Below are positions 28,927 to 37,976 of a stretch of 64,000 nt of DNA, piece after piece (position 1 is the stretch's first letter; every line of letters starts with the position of its first letter). The DNA is from Rhodoferax sp. WC2427. Lineage in GTDB: Bacteria; Pseudomonadota; Gammaproteobacteria; Burkholderiales; Burkholderiaceae_C. Below the pieces are notes generated by a model that had not been told where the DNA came from, ran no database searches, and was given only the letters and a program-made list of their open reading frames with translations. The stretch is taken from the NCBI RefSeq assembly GCF_040822085.1, contig NZ_CP162006.1:4340001-4404000 (forward strand), in the 5' to 3' direction. The position numbers and the translations under genes were made by a program.

Positions 28927-29670
28927 CTACAGCCGCTGCACCAACCCGGCCAGTACGGCCTGTGCATAGCGGCTGGCCACGGTGCGCACGAACGCGGCAA
29001 AGTCGGTGTGCGCCGTGTCGTCGGCCCGGTCGGAGATGCTGCGCATGGCGGCGAAAGGCACGCCGTAGTCATGGCACACCTGGGCCACGGCGGCCCCTTC
29101 CATCTCCACCGCCAGCGCCTCATGCCCGTGCGCGCGCAAAGCGGCTTGCAAGGCCTGCACTTCGGTGGCGGCAGACACAAAACGGTCGCCGCTGGCCACC
29201 AGGCCGTGGTGGATACGCGGTGGCAGAGGATTTAAGCCAAATCGGCCTCCCGTGCTTATTCCACTAGCGTGAGCAGCTATTAAAAGTGTAGTGGTGAGGT
29301 TTTCATCACAGGCAAAGCGCGCCTGGCCGTACAGGGGTACTTCAAAGGGTGGAAACAGCGGCGCGGCGTTCATGTCGTGCTGCAGAAAGTCTGCCGCCAC
29401 CACCACGTCGCCCACCTGCACGCCCTCGCCCACCCCACCGGCCACACCGGTAAACACGATGCGGCTGGCCCCAAACTTCTCGATCAAGGCCGTGGCCGTG
29501 GTGGCCGCCGCCACCTTGCCGATGCGCGACAGCGCCAGCACCACCGGCTGGCCGTGCCACAGCCCCAGGCCGAAGCTGCGCCCGGCGTGCTGCACGCGGC
29601 GGGGCTGCTCCAGTTGCTCGAAGATGCCCTGCTGTTCTGCCGCCAAGGCACTCAAGATCGCCAGGATCAT
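28927..29670 (-). CDS. mtnN: 5'-methylthioadenosine/S-adenosylhomocysteine nucleosidase
   Basis: 247 residues. Hydrolyses methylthioadenosine and S-adenosylhomocysteine to adenine plus a thiosugar. Visible motifs: MILAILSALAAEQQGI, FTGVAGGVGEGVQVGDVVVA, EMEGAAVAQVCHDYGVPF with the catalytic Glu, and MRSISDRADDTAH with the purine-binding Asp. The ATG overlaps the fadD stop (ATGA). A GCTAT-repeat copy is in frame in the middle and encodes LIAAHASGISTGG, so this part of the loop is expanded relative to typical 230-residue enzymes. Confidence 0.9.
   Translation of the reverse strand: MILAILSALAAEQQGIFEQLEQPRRVQHAGRSFGLGLWHGQPVVLALSRIGKVAAATTATALIEKFGASRIVFTGVAGGVGEGVQVGDVVVAADFLQHDMNAAPLFPPFEVPLYGQARFACDENLTTTLLIAAHASGISTGGRFGLNPLPPRIHHGLVASGDRFVSAATEVQALQAALRAHGHEALAVEMEGAAVAQVCHDYGVPFAAMRSISDRADDTAHTDFAAFVRTVASRYAQAVLAGLVQRL
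29245..29290. repeat. GCTAT repeat, copy inside mtnN
   Basis: CGTGCTTATTCCACTAGC, GTGAGCAGCTAT and TAAAAG are intact and match the intergenic copies closely (compare 34977-35010). The insert keeps the reading frame and encodes IAAHASGISTGG on the minus strand. Confidence 0.8.
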
Positions 29671-31343
29671 GCTTTGGTGCGAAGTTCTCGGCGCAGGATT
29701 TTGCCCACCGGGGTTTTGGGCAGCTCGGTACGGAACTCGACCACGCGGGGCTGTTTGTAGCCGGTGAGGTTGGCCTTGCAGTAGGCGCGCACCTGCTCCT
29801 CAGACAGGGCCGGATCTTTCTTGACGATCACCAGCTTGACGGCCTCGCCGGTCTTCTCGTCGGGCACACCCACGCAGGCGCATTCCAGCACGCCGGGCAT
29901 GGCGGCCACTACGTCTTCAACCTCGTTGGGGTAGACGTTGAAGCCGCTGACCAGCACCATGTCTTTCTTGCGGTCCACGATCTTGAAGTAGCCGCGCGCA
30001 TCCATGGTGGCGATGTCGCCGGTTTTGAAGTAGCCGTCGGCCGTCATGGCCTGGGCGGTCTCGTCCGGGCGCAGCCAATAGCCCTCCATCACCTGCGGGC
30101 CCTTGATGGCGATTTCCCCCGGCTGGCCCATGGGCACTTCCGCCCCCGCGTCGTCCAGCAGCTTGAAATAGGTGCTGGACAGCGGCACGCCGATGGTGCC
30201 GGTGTAGTCGCTGCGGGTGGGTGGGTTGCAGCTGGCGGTGGGCGAGGTTTCGCTCAGGCCGTAGCCCTCGCAGATCGGGCAGCCGGTTTTTTCCAGCCAC
30301 AGCTTGGCCACCGCCGCCTGCACCGCCATGCCGCCGCCGATGGAGACCTTCAGGTGGCTCCAGTCCACGGTCTTGAAGTCGGGGTGGTTGGCCAGGCCGT
30401 TGAACAGGGTGTTGACCGCGGGCAGGCTGTGGATGCGGTGCTGCGACAGCTCTTTGAGCACCGCCTTGAGGTCGCGCGGATTGGGTATCAGGATCAGCTT
30501 GCCGCCAGTGCGCATCGACAGCATCATGCCCACGGTGAACGCGAAGATGTGGTACAGCGGCAGCGCGCACACGCTGGTGGGCTGCTCGCCCTGGGGCACC
30601 TTGTCCATCACCGGCTGGTTCCAGGCCTCGGACTGCAGCACGTTGGCGATCACGTTGCGGTGCAGCAGCACCGCCCCCTTGGACACGCCGGTGGTGCCCC
30701 CGGTGTACTGCAGCACGGCGATGTCGTCCGGCTGCACCGGCACCGGGGTGAAGACCGCACGCCGACCCTGCGCCAGGGCCGTATTGAACCGCACCGCGCG
30801 GGGCAACTGGAACGGCGGCACCAGCTTCTTGACTTTGCGCACCACGTAGTTGACCAGCGCCCCCTTGAGCAGCCCGAGCTGGTCACCCATGGCGCACAAG
30901 ACGATGTGCTGGATGGGGGTGTTGGCCAGGCACTGCTGCAACGTGGCGCCGAAGTTCTCCAGAATCACGATGGCCTTGGCGCCCGAGTCTTTCAACTGGT
31001 GCTCCAGCTCGCGCGGGGTGTACAGCGGGTTCACGTTGACCAGCACCAGCCCGGCCCGCAGCAAGGCGGCCACGGCCACCGGGTACTGCGGCACGTTGGG
31101 CATCATCACCGCCACCCGGTCGCCCTTGGCCAGCTGCAGGCTTTGCAGGTAGGCGGCAAACTGGCGGCTCAGGGTGTCGGTTTCCCCATAGCTCAGGTCC
31201 TTGCCCATGAAGCTATAGGCGGTGCGGTCGGCGTACTTCTGAAAGCTTTCTTCCAGCAGGGCCTGCAGCGATGCGTAGCGCGACGGGTCGATGTCGGCAG
31301 GCACGCCCGGGGGGTAGCTGCTGAGCCAGATGCGCTCGGTCAT
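29667..31343 (-). CDS. fadD: Long-chain fatty acid-CoA ligase
   Basis: ATP-dependent acyl-CoA synthetase, 558 residues from the ATG at 31343 (MTERIWLSSYPPGVPAD), the usual FadD N-terminus. Adenylate-forming motifs are YTGGTTGVSKGAVL near 215, GYGLSETSPTASCNP near 365, GYFKTGDIA near 445 and LPKTPVGKILRREL at the C-terminus with the catalytic Lys. It feeds beta-oxidation or lipid recycling at the inner membrane. The last bases overlap mtnN. Confidence 0.92.
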   Translation of the reverse strand: MTERIWLSSYPPGVPADIDPSRYASLQALLEESFQKYADRTAYSFMGKDLSYGETDTLSRQFAAYLQSLQLAKGDRVAVMMPNVPQYPVAVAALLRAGLVLVNVNPLYTPRELEHQLKDSGAKAIVILENFGATLQQCLANTPIQHIVLCAMGDQLGLLKGALVNYVVRKVKKLVPPFQLPRAVRFNTALAQGRRAVFTPVPVQPDDIAVLQYTGGTTGVSKGAVLLHRNVIANVLQSEAWNQPVMDKVPQGEQPTSVCALPLYHIFAFTVGMMLSMRTGGKLILIPNPRDLKAVLKELSQHRIHSLPAVNTLFNGLANHPDFKTVDWSHLKVSIGGGMAVQAAVAKLWLEKTGCPICEGYGLSETSPTASCNPPTRSDYTGTIGVPLSSTYFKLLDDAGAEVPMGQPGEIAIKGPQVMEGYWLRPDETAQAMTADGYFKTGDIATMDARGYFKIVDRKKDMVLVSGFNVYPNEVEDVVAAMPGVLECACVGVPDEKTGEAVKLVIVKKDPALSEEQVRAYCKANLTGYKQPRVVEFRTELPKTPVGKILRRELRTKA

Positions 31344-31362
31344 AACGGGGTTCTCCACACGG

Positions 31363-32799
31363 CTATTCAATCGCTTTGCCCATGTCTTCCACGACCTTTT
31401 TGGCATCGCCGAAGACCATCATGGTCTTGTCCATGTAGAACAGCTCGTTGTCCAGCCCGGCGTAGCCTGCGGCCATGCTGCGCTTGTTGACGATGATGGT
31501 CTTGGCCTTGTAGGCCTCCAGGATCGGCATGCCGTAGATGGGGCTGCCCTTGGTGTGCGCGGCGGGGTTCACCACGTCGTTGGCGCCCAGGATGATCGCC
31601 ACATCGACCTGGCCGAACTCGCCGTTGATGTCTTCCATTTCAAACACCTGGTCGTAGGGCACCTCGGCCTCGGCCAGCAGCACGTTCATGTGGCCCGGCA
31701 TGCGCCCAGCCACCGGGTGGATAGCGTACTTGACGATGATGCCCTTGTCGGTGAGCTTTTGCGCCAGCTCTTTCACCGCATGCTGGGCGCGCGCCACGGC
31801 CAGGCCGTAGCCGGGCACGATGACCACGGTTTCGGCATTGCCCAGCACGAAAGCCGCGTCGTCGGCGCTGCCGCTCTTGACCGCGCGCTGCACGGCAGAA
31901 CCCGCCGCTGCGGCCGTGGCGTCCCCGCCAAAACCGCCGCCGATCACGTTGAAGAACGAGCGGTTCATGGCCTTGCACATGATGTAGCTCAGGATGGCAC
32001 CGCTGGAGCCTACGAGTGAGCCGGCAATGATCAGCATGCTGTTGTTCAGGCTGAAGCCAATGCCCGCCGCCGCCCAGCCGGAGTAGCTGTTCAGCATGGA
32101 CACCACCACCGGCATGTCGGCCCCGCCGATCGGGATGATCAGCAGCACCCCCAGGGCAAAGCCCAGGGCGATCACCAGGCACATGTCCATCCAGCTCTGC
32201 GAATGCCAGAAGCCGAACACGAAGAACACCGCCGCCAGGCCCAGCACCAGGTTCAGCTTGTGCTGGCCGGGAAAGCTCACCGGCGTGCCCTGGAACAGGC
32301 GGAACTTGTACTTGCCGCTGAGCTTGCCAAACGCAATCACCGAGCCGCTGAACGTGACCGCGCCGATAAAGGCGCCCAGCGCCAGCTCGATGCGGTTGCC
32401 GCCGGGAATGGCCATGCCCTTGGCCGCAATCGCGAATGCCCAGGGTTCGGCCACCGCGGCCACGGCGATGAACACCGCTGCCAGACCGATCATGCTGTGC
32501 ATGAAGGCCACCAGCTCGGGCATCTTGGTCATCTCGACCCGCTTGGCCATCAGCGTGCCGACGCTGCCGCCGACCAGCAACGCGCCCAGCACCCAGGCCA
32601 TGCCCTCCATGCCGTTCTGCCCCATCTGACCTGCCAGCTTGAAGATCAGCGCGATGGTGGTGACCACCGCCACCCCCATGCCCAGCATGCCGAAGAAATT
32701 ACCCCGGATCGAGGTGGTGGGATGGCTCAAGCCCTTGAGCGCCTGGATGAAGCAGACACTGGCGAACAAATACAACAGGGTGACGAGGTTCAGGCTCAT
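31363..32799 (-). CDS. pntB: NAD(P) transhydrogenase subunit beta
   Basis: 478 residues from the ATG at 32799 (MSLNLVTLLYLFASVCFIQAL). It has about eight or nine N-terminal membrane helices and a C-terminal NADP-binding domain with VIVPGYGLAVARAQHAV, MPGHMNVLLAEAEVPYD and NDVVNPAA. It is the proton-pumping part of the transhydrogenase that makes NADPH from NADH. The start overlaps the stop of the alpha-2 gene (ATGA). The much longer frame upstream is the alpha-2 gene read in another frame. Confidence 0.95.
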   Translation of the reverse strand: MSLNLVTLLYLFASVCFIQALKGLSHPTTSIRGNFFGMLGMGVAVVTTIALIFKLAGQMGQNGMEGMAWVLGALLVGGSVGTLMAKRVEMTKMPELVAFMHSMIGLAAVFIAVAAVAEPWAFAIAAKGMAIPGGNRIELALGAFIGAVTFSGSVIAFGKLSGKYKFRLFQGTPVSFPGQHKLNLVLGLAAVFFVFGFWHSQSWMDMCLVIALGFALGVLLIIPIGGADMPVVVSMLNSYSGWAAAGIGFSLNNSMLIIAGSLVGSSGAILSYIMCKAMNRSFFNVIGGGFGGDATAAAAGSAVQRAVKSGSADDAAFVLGNAETVVIVPGYGLAVARAQHAVKELAQKLTDKGIIVKYAIHPVAGRMPGHMNVLLAEAEVPYDQVFEMEDINGEFGQVDVAIILGANDVVNPAAHTKGSPIYGMPILEAYKAKTIIVNKRSMAAGYAGLDNELFYMDKTMMVFGDAKKVVEDMGKAIE

Positions 32800-33113
32800 T
32801 TGGCTTCCTTGGCTGGGGTCTTTTTCTCTTTCTTTTTGAACATTTCCAGCATCCGCCGGGTGACCATGAAGCCACCGAATACGTTCACGGCAGCCAGCGC
32901 CACGGCCAGCACGCCCATGGTTTTGCCCAGGTTGGTTTCGGTCAGCGCGGCGGCCAGCATGGCGCCGATGATGACGATGGCCGAGATGGCGTTGGTCACC
33001 GCCATCAGCGGCGTGTGCAGTGCGGGGGTGACAGTCCAGACCACGTGGTAGCCCACGTAGATAGCCAGCACGAAGATGATCAGGTTGGTGACCGTGGGGG
33101 AAAGTATGTCCAT
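32796..33113 (-). CDS. pntAB: NAD(P) transhydrogenase subunit alpha 2 (membrane part)
   Basis: 105 residues with three hydrophobic segments, beginning MDILSPTVTNLIIFVLAIYVG, and a Lys-rich tail. It corresponds to the membrane part of PntA, encoded separately as in Rhodospirillum-type enzymes. It overlaps pntB by four bases and follows the alpha-1 gene by 23 bases. Confidence 0.93.
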   Translation of the reverse strand: MDILSPTVTNLIIFVLAIYVGYHVVWTVTPALHTPLMAVTNAISAIVIIGAMLAAALTETNLGKTMGVLAVALAAVNVFGGFMVTRRMLEMFKKKEKKTPAKEAK

Positions 33114-33136
33114 GGAGTGGTTTCCTTGTGTGGGGC

Positions 33137-34264
33137 TTATTTGCGCGTGACGGCACCGGCCTGGGTGACGAGGCAGGCGGCCACGATGTCGTCGGCCATG
33201 TCCACGTTCAGCGTGCCTTCTTTGGTCAGCACCAGCTTCAAAAAGTCGAGGATGTTGCGGGCGTACAGGGCGGACGCATCGGCGGCCACCAGCGCGGGCA
33301 GGTTGGTTTCGCCGATCAGCGTCACGCCATGCTTGACCACGGTCTTGTCGGCTTCGGACAGTGGGCAGTTGCCGCCGCCGTTGGGGCCCTTGCCTGCGGC
33401 GATGTCCACGATCACCGAGCCCGGCTTCATGCTTTTCACCATGTCTTCGGTGATCAGCGTAGGCGCGGCGCGGCCCGGGATGAGGGCGGTGGAGATCACC
33501 ACGTCGGCCAAGGCCACGCGCTTGGCCACTTCCACCTGCTGGCGCGCCAGCCAGCTCGGCGGCATGGGCTTGGCGTAGCCGCCCACGCCCACAGCGGCCT
33601 CTTTTTCTTCCGGGGTGTCGTAGGACACCTCGATGAACTTGCCACCCAGCGACTCAACCTGCTCCTTCACGCTGGGGCGCACGTCGGATGCCTCGATCAC
33701 CGCGCCCAGGCGCTTGGCGGTGGCAATGGCCTGCAGGCCCGCCACGCCCACGCCCAGGATCACCACGCGGGCGGCCTTGACGGTGCCGGCGGCGGTCATC
33801 AGCATGGGGAAGAAGCGCTGGTATTTGTCGGCGGCCATCATCACGGCCTTGTACCCGGCGATGTTGGCCTGGCTGGAGAGCACGTCCATGCTCTGGGCAC
33901 GGCTGCTGCGCGGGGCGGCTTCGAGTGCAAAGCTGGTCAGGCCCGCCGTGGCCAGGCGTTGCAGGCCCTCGGCATCAAAGGGGTTGAGCATGCCGACCAG
34001 GGTGGTGCCGGGGCGCATTTGCGCGGCCTCCGAGTCGGACGGGCTGCGCACCTTGAGCACCAGGTCGCAGGCCAAGGCGCCTGCGGCATCGGTGATCTCG
34101 GCACCGGCGGCCGTGTAGGCCGCGTCGGTGGCGCTGGCGGCGATGCCAGCCCCCGATTGGATGCGGACCGTGTGGCCCTGGGATGCCAGCTTTTTGGCGG
34201 TTTCGGGGGTGACTGCGACACGGGTTTCTCCGGTCGCCGTCTCTAGCGGCACACCAATCAGCAT
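33137..34264 (-). CDS. pntA: NAD(P) transhydrogenase subunit alpha 1 (NAD-binding)
   Basis: 375 residues, the soluble domain that binds NAD(H). It resembles alanine dehydrogenase: MLIGVPLETATGETRVAVTPE at the N-terminus, VVILGVGVAGLQAIATAKRLGA as the Rossmann motif near 175, and a mobile-loop region with GYAKPMPPSW. It is the first gene of pntA-pntAB-pntB. The upstream 210-base region shared with the Nudix gene carries two strong inverted repeats. Confidence 0.95.
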   Translation of the reverse strand: MLIGVPLETATGETRVAVTPETAKKLASQGHTVRIQSGAGIAASATDAAYTAAGAEITDAAGALACDLVLKVRSPSDSEAAQMRPGTTLVGMLNPFDAEGLQRLATAGLTSFALEAAPRSSRAQSMDVLSSQANIAGYKAVMMAADKYQRFFPMLMTAAGTVKAARVVILGVGVAGLQAIATAKRLGAVIEASDVRPSVKEQVESLGGKFIEVSYDTPEEKEAAVGVGGYAKPMPPSWLARQQVEVAKRVALADVVISTALIPGRAAPTLITEDMVKSMKPGSVIVDIAAGKGPNGGGNCPLSEADKTVVKHGVTLIGETNLPALVAADASALYARNILDFLKLVLTKEGTLNVDMADDIVAACLVTQAGAVTRK

Positions 34265-34303
34265 GGGGTCTCCTCGATGGTTTTAAATTTTCTTGAAAAT
34301 GTG

Positions 34304-34334
34304 CGACTTTTGGCTTGCTTTGCAGCAAAAGTCG
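34304..34334. promoter_or_regulatory. Inverted repeat upstream of pntA
   Basis: CGACTTTTG (34304-34312) and CAAAAGTCG (34326-34334) form a perfect 9-base inverted repeat 40-70 bases upstream of the pntA start. No T run follows on either strand, so an operator or leader hairpin is likelier than a terminator. Confidence 0.5.
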
Positions 34335-34406
34335 GTATCTTTGCCTTGCAAGCTTAACTGACTTTACCCAAGCCACTGCCGCCCACAAACGCCTGGGCGA
34401 CAGAGC

Positions 34407-34462
34407 GAAGACCTTGTCCGCAAATTCGCCGAGGCCGCGGCTCCTGTACGGACAAGGTCTTC
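34407..34462. promoter_or_regulatory. 14-base inverted repeat upstream of the Nudix gene
   Basis: GAAGACCTTGTCCG (34407-34420) and CGGACAAGGTCTTC (34449-34462) are perfect inverted arms around 28 bases of GC-rich sequence. The right arm ends 14 bases before the Nudix ATG, so a hairpin would bury the ribosome-binding region, and no other ribosome site is evident. Confidence 0.6.
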
Positions 34463-34476
34463 TCCATAATGGGTGC

Positions 34477-34941
34477 ATGAAGCATCGATGGAAACCCAGC
34501 GTCACGGTGGCCGCCGTGGTGGAGCACGAGGGCCGGTTCCTGCTGGTCGAAGAACACACGCCCGAGGGCCTGCGGCTGAACAACCCGGCCGGGCACCTGG
34601 AGCCCGGCGAATCCCTGGCCGAGGCCTGCGCCCGCGAAACCCTGGAGGAAACCGCCACCAGCTTCACCCCCACCGCCCTGGTCGGCGTGTACCAGGCGCG
34701 TTTGCTGCCCGCCAACAGCACGGAATTCACCACCTACCTGCGCTTTGCCTTTTGCGGCACGCTGGGCGACTTCCACCCCGGGCGCAGGCTGGACCACGGC
34801 ATCAAGCGCACCCTGTGGATGACCCCCGCCGAGATCCGCGCCAGCACCCACCGGCACCGCAGCCCGATGCTGCTGCGCGGCATAGAGGATTACCTGGCCG
34901 GGCGGCGGTTTCCGTTGGACCTGGTGTACACCGCCCCATAG
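34477..34941 (+). CDS. Nudix hydrolase (NudJ-like)
   Basis: 154 residues from the ATG at 34477 (MKHRWKPSVTVAAVVEHEG). The Nudix box GHLEPGESLAEACARETLEET is almost complete, with RE and EE binding the metal. Sequence and size fit the NudJ/phosphatase branch that acts on nucleoside di- and triphosphates, including the thiamine intermediate hydroxymethylpyrimidine diphosphate. It precedes mnmA, as NudJ does in E. coli and relatives, which supports the call. Confidence 0.88.
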   Translation: MKHRWKPSVTVAAVVEHEGRFLLVEEHTPEGLRLNNPAGHLEPGESLAEACARETLEETATSFTPTALVGVYQARLLPANSTEFTTYLRFAFCGTLGDFHPGRRLDHGIKRTLWMTPAEIRASTHRHRSPMLLRGIEDYLAGRRFPLDLVYTAP

Positions 34942-34946
34942 ACTTT

Positions 34947-35033
34947 AAGGCCATTTTTTCTGCATTAAATCGGCACCCAGCGCTTATTCCATAGGCGTAA
35001 GCAGCTCTTATTTTTAATATCAAAAATAAGAGC
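34947..35033. repeat. GCTAT repeat, long copy before mnmA
   Basis: The core CGCTTATTCCATAGGCG is followed by TAAGCAGCTC. The 3' half ends in a perfect 12-base hairpin (GCTCTTATTTTT 35004-35015 with AAAAATAAGAGC 35022-35033). The hairpin could stop transcription weakly or affect mnmA mRNA. Confidence 0.82.
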
Positions 35034-35043
35034 AGACGCAGCA

Positions 35044-36186
35044 ATGTGGCCAGGTTTTTACAATCAGGGCATGGGAACACACAGCAAACAACGGGTCGTG
35101 GTCGGATTGAGCGGCGGGGTGGATTCGGCCGTCAGCGCCTATCTGCTGAAAAAACAGGGCTATGAAGTCATCGGCATCTTCATGAAAAATTGGGAGGACG
35201 ATGACGACAGCGAGTACTGCTCCAGCAACATCGACTTCGTGGATGCCGCCGCCGTGGCCGACGTGATCGGCATCGAGATCGAGCACGTCAACTTCGCCGC
35301 CGAGTACAAAGACCGGGTGTTTGCCGAATTTCTGCGCGAATACCAGGCGGGCCGCACGCCCAACCCCGACATCCTGTGCAATGCCGAAATCAAGTTCAAG
35401 GCGTTCCTGGACCACGCGATCCGCCTGGGCGCCGAGAAAATCGCCACCGGCCACTACGCCCGGGTGCGCGAGACAAACGGCCAGTTCCAGTTGCTCAAGG
35501 GCCTGGACCCGTCCAAGGACCAAAGCTATTTTCTGCACCGCCTGAACCAGGCGCAGCTCAGCAAAACCCTGTTCCCGGTGGGCGAGCTGCACAAGACCGA
35601 GGTGCGCCGCATCGCGTCCGAGATGGCGCTGCCCAATGCCGCCAAGAAGGACTCCACCGGCATCTGCTTCATTGGCGAGCGCCCGTTCCGCGACTTTTTG
35701 AACCGCTACATCGCCAAGGAACCCGGCCCCATCAAGGACGAAAAAGGCCGCGTCCTGGGCAAGCACGTGGGCCTGAGCTTCTACACCCTGGGCCAGCGCC
35801 AGGGCCTGGGCATCGGCGGCATCAAGGAAAAAGGCGCGCAGCGCGGCGGCGGCGAACACGCCCCCTGGTTCGTGGCCCGCAAGGACATGGCGCGCAACAC
35901 CCTGTGGGTGGTGCAGGGCCACGACCACCCCTGGCTGCAGTCGCACAGCCTGGTGGCCGACGACGTGAGCTGGGTGGCGGGCCACGCGCCGGTGCCGGGC
36001 CGCTACGCCGCCAAGAGCCGCTACCGGCAGGCCGATGCGCCGTGCACGCTGGAAGAGGCCGGAAGCGGCTTCCGCCTGGACTTCCCGGACGCGCAGTGGG
36101 CCGTCACGCCGGGGCAGTCGGCGGTGGTGTACGACGGCGAGGTGTGCCTGGGGGGTGGCGTGATTGGCGTGGACCCAGGGGTCTGA
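35044..36186 (+). CDS. mnmA: tRNA 2-thiouridine(34) synthase MnmA
   Basis: Adds sulfur to U34 of Lys, Glu and Gln tRNAs. 380 residues, or 371 from the ATG at 35071, which better fits the family start ([19 protein letters not shown]). It has the PP-loop [13 protein letters not shown], the first catalytic cysteine in [12 protein letters not shown], the second in [10 protein letters not shown], and the tRNA-binding C-terminal barrel. Its stop codon TGA is the first part of a GCTAT repeat. Confidence 0.95.
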   Translation: MWPGFYNQGMGTHSKQRVVVGLSGGVDSAVSAYLLKKQGYEVIGIFMKNWEDDDDSEYCSSNIDFVDAAAVADVIGIEIEHVNFAAEYKDRVFAEFLREYQAGRTPNPDILCNAEIKFKAFLDHAIRLGAEKIATGHYARVRETNGQFQLLKGLDPSKDQSYFLHRLNQAQLSKTLFPVGELHKTEVRRIASEMALPNAAKKDSTGICFIGERPFRDFLNRYIAKEPGPIKDEKGRVLGKHVGLSFYTLGQRQGLGIGGIKEKGAQRGGGEHAPWFVARKDMARNTLWVVQGHDHPWLQSHSLVADDVSWVAGHAPVPGRYAAKSRYRQADAPCTLEEAGSGFRLDFPDAQWAVTPGQSAVVYDGEVCLGGGVIGVDPGV

Positions 36187-36239
36187 TAGGCCGCCTGCGC
36201 CCACCGGATAAGCGCGAGTAGCTATTTTTTAGATAGCAT
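36185..36239. repeat. GCTAT repeat, copy after mnmA
   Basis: CTGCGCCCACCGGATAAGCGC is followed by GAGTAGCTATTTTTTAGAT and AGC. It overlaps the mnmA stop codon. Confidence 0.85.
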
Positions 36240-36294
36240 CCAAGTGGCAGGAGCAGCGTGGTCCTTGCCAGCCCTGGCCAGGGTGGCAGCCGCC

Positions 36295-37194
36295 TCAGGC
36301 CCGCCAGGTGCGGCCACGAAACGCCTCGACCAGAAAGTCCACCAAGGCGCGCACTTTGGGGGTGAGGTGTTTGCGGCTCGGGTACAGGGCATAAACCCCC
36401 AGCTCCACCGCGCGGTACTGCGGCAGCACCTCGGCCAGCGCACCCGAGGCCAGATGCGCCTCGACCATGAACGCGGGTTGCAGCACGATGCCCTGGTGCC
36501 CCAAGGCCGCAGCGCAGCAGGTGTCGCCGCTGTTGGTGCGCATGCGCGGCTGCACCTTGACCTTGACCGCGCCCTGCGGCCCCTCGAACTCCCAGTAGTC
36601 GCCCGTGGCCAGCAAGGTGTAGGTGATGACGGCGTGTTGCGCAATCTCGGACGGGTGGGTGGGCGTGCCTTGGCGGCGCAGGTATTCGGGCGAGGCGCAC
36701 ACCACCAGACGCGTGGACGTGAGAAAGCGGCTGACCAGCGATGAGCTCGGCAGCCTGGCAATGCGTACCGCCAGGTCGTAGCCCTCCTCCACCAGGTCCA
36801 CCATGCGGTCGGCCAGCGACACCTCCAGCATGACCTTCGGGTGCAGGGCCATGAACTGCGGCCACAGCGGGGCCAACTGCCCCATGCCGAAGCTGACCGG
36901 CACGTTGACGCGCAGCTGGCCAATGGCCTCGCCAGTGTGCGTGCTGAGTTCGGCCTCGGCCTCTTCGATGCCCTCCAACAATTCCTTGCAGCGCTCGTAG
37001 AAAACCTCGCCCTCCTGCGTCAGCGAGAGCTTGCGGGTGGTCCGCTGCAGCAGGCGCGTGCCCAGCCGGGCCTCCAGATCACCCACCAAGCGGGACACCG
37101 CCGTCTTGGAAAGGGCCAAGGCATCCGCCGCACGCACAAAGCTGCCTTCGTGGACCACGTGGGCGAAAGCGCGCATTTCCTGGAATTTGTCCAT
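36295..37194 (-). CDS. LysR-family transcriptional regulator
   Basis: 299 residues: N-terminal winged helix (MDKFQEMRAFAHVVHEGSFVRAADALALSKTAVSRLV) and the effector-binding domain with RVNVPVSFGMGQL and DLAVRIARLPSSSLVSR. The effector is unknown. It is divergent from a putative NADPH-dependent oxidoreductase gene, and its likely operator (37238-37256) lies between them. That suggests it regulates the oxidoreductase and the secreted SnoaL-like protein downstream. Confidence 0.92.
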   Translation of the reverse strand: MDKFQEMRAFAHVVHEGSFVRAADALALSKTAVSRLVGDLEARLGTRLLQRTTRKLSLTQEGEVFYERCKELLEGIEEAEAELSTHTGEAIGQLRVNVPVSFGMGQLAPLWPQFMALHPKVMLEVSLADRMVDLVEEGYDLAVRIARLPSSSLVSRFLTSTRLVVCASPEYLRRQGTPTHPSEIAQHAVITYTLLATGDYWEFEGPQGAVKVKVQPRMRTNSGDTCCAAALGHQGIVLQPAFMVEAHLASGALAEVLPQYRAVELGVYALYPSRKHLTPKVRALVDFLVEAFRGRTWRA

Positions 37195-37237
37195 GCCCTA
37201 TTGTGCCGATATTCGGGACTATGTGTGCAATGAATGG

Positions 37238-37256
37238 CGGTTTATCTTTTAAACCG
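37238..37256. promoter_or_regulatory. Candidate LysR-type operator
   Basis: CGGTTTA and TAAACCG form a perfect 7-base inverted repeat around five bases (TCTTT). Within it is the T-N11-A pattern typical of LysR-type binding sites. It lies about 45 bases upstream of the LysR start and 56 upstream of the divergent oxidoreductase. Confidence 0.5.
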
Positions 37257-37311
37257 GGCCTTTTACAGTTCACTCATCGCAGCATTTCGCTGTAATCACT
37301 AGGAGAAAATC

Positions 37312-37944
37312 ATGAAAATCACTGTCATTGGCGCCGGCAATATGGGCTCGGCCTTCGTCAAACAACTCGTCCGTGCGGGCCACCAGGTCAGCGTCACGGC
37401 CCGCGATGCGGCCCGGGCCGCGCTGGTGGCCGCCAACCACCCCGGCGCCCGGGCCGTTGCCACGGCAGGCGCCGCCGCCGATGCGGATGCCGTCGTGCTG
37501 GCCACCGGCTACGCCGATGCCACCAGCGCCTTGCTAGCCGTCGGCGATCTGCAGGGCAAGGTGGTCATCGACATCACCAACCCCCTCACACCCGACTACA
37601 TGGGCCTGACGCTGGGCTACGACACGTCGGCTGCCGAAGAAATCGCCAAGGCGGTGCCCGGTGCCGAAGTGGTCAAAGGCTTCAACACCGTGTTTGCCCA
37701 GGTGCTGGCCGAAGGTGCCGACTTCGGCAACGGCCAAAAGGTCAGCGTGTTCGTTGCCAGCGACAGCACCCGCGCCAAGCAGACCGCCACCGCCCTGGCC
37801 CAAAGCATGGGCTTCGAGGTGGTGGATGCCGGTGGCCTGCGCAACGCGCGCTACCTCGAACCGCTGGCCGGTTTGAACATTTACCTGGGTTACGGCGCAG
37901 GCCTGGGCACGGCCATCGCCCCGACCTGGATCCACAAAGCCTGA
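37312..37944 (+). CDS. NADPH-dependent oxidoreductase of the F420-reductase-like family
   Basis: 210 residues with an N-terminal Rossmann motif (ITVIGAGNMGSAFVKQLVRAG) and the pattern of the NADP oxidoreductase, coenzyme-F420-dependent family: DIT-NPLTPDYMGLTLGYDTSAAE, KGFNTVFAQVLAEG, VFVASDS. In bacteria without F420 such proteins probably act on other substrates, so the substrate is unknown. AGGAG precedes the ATG. It is divergent from the LysR gene and likely controlled by it; the next gene follows after 32 bases. Confidence 0.82.
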   Translation: MKITVIGAGNMGSAFVKQLVRAGHQVSVTARDAARAALVAANHPGARAVATAGAAADADAVVLATGYADATSALLAVGDLQGKVVIDITNPLTPDYMGLTLGYDTSAAEEIAKAVPGAEVVKGFNTVFAQVLAEGADFGNGQKVSVFVASDSTRAKQTATALAQSMGFEVVDAGGLRNARYLEPLAGLNIYLGYGAGLGTAIAPTWIHKA

Positions 37945-37976
37945 AGACCTTTTCACCCACGCAACGAAAGCCCACC

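Noticed and set aside
34407..34462. Terminator between pntA and the Nudix gene
   Set aside because: The genes are divergent and no T run follows the hairpin on either strand.
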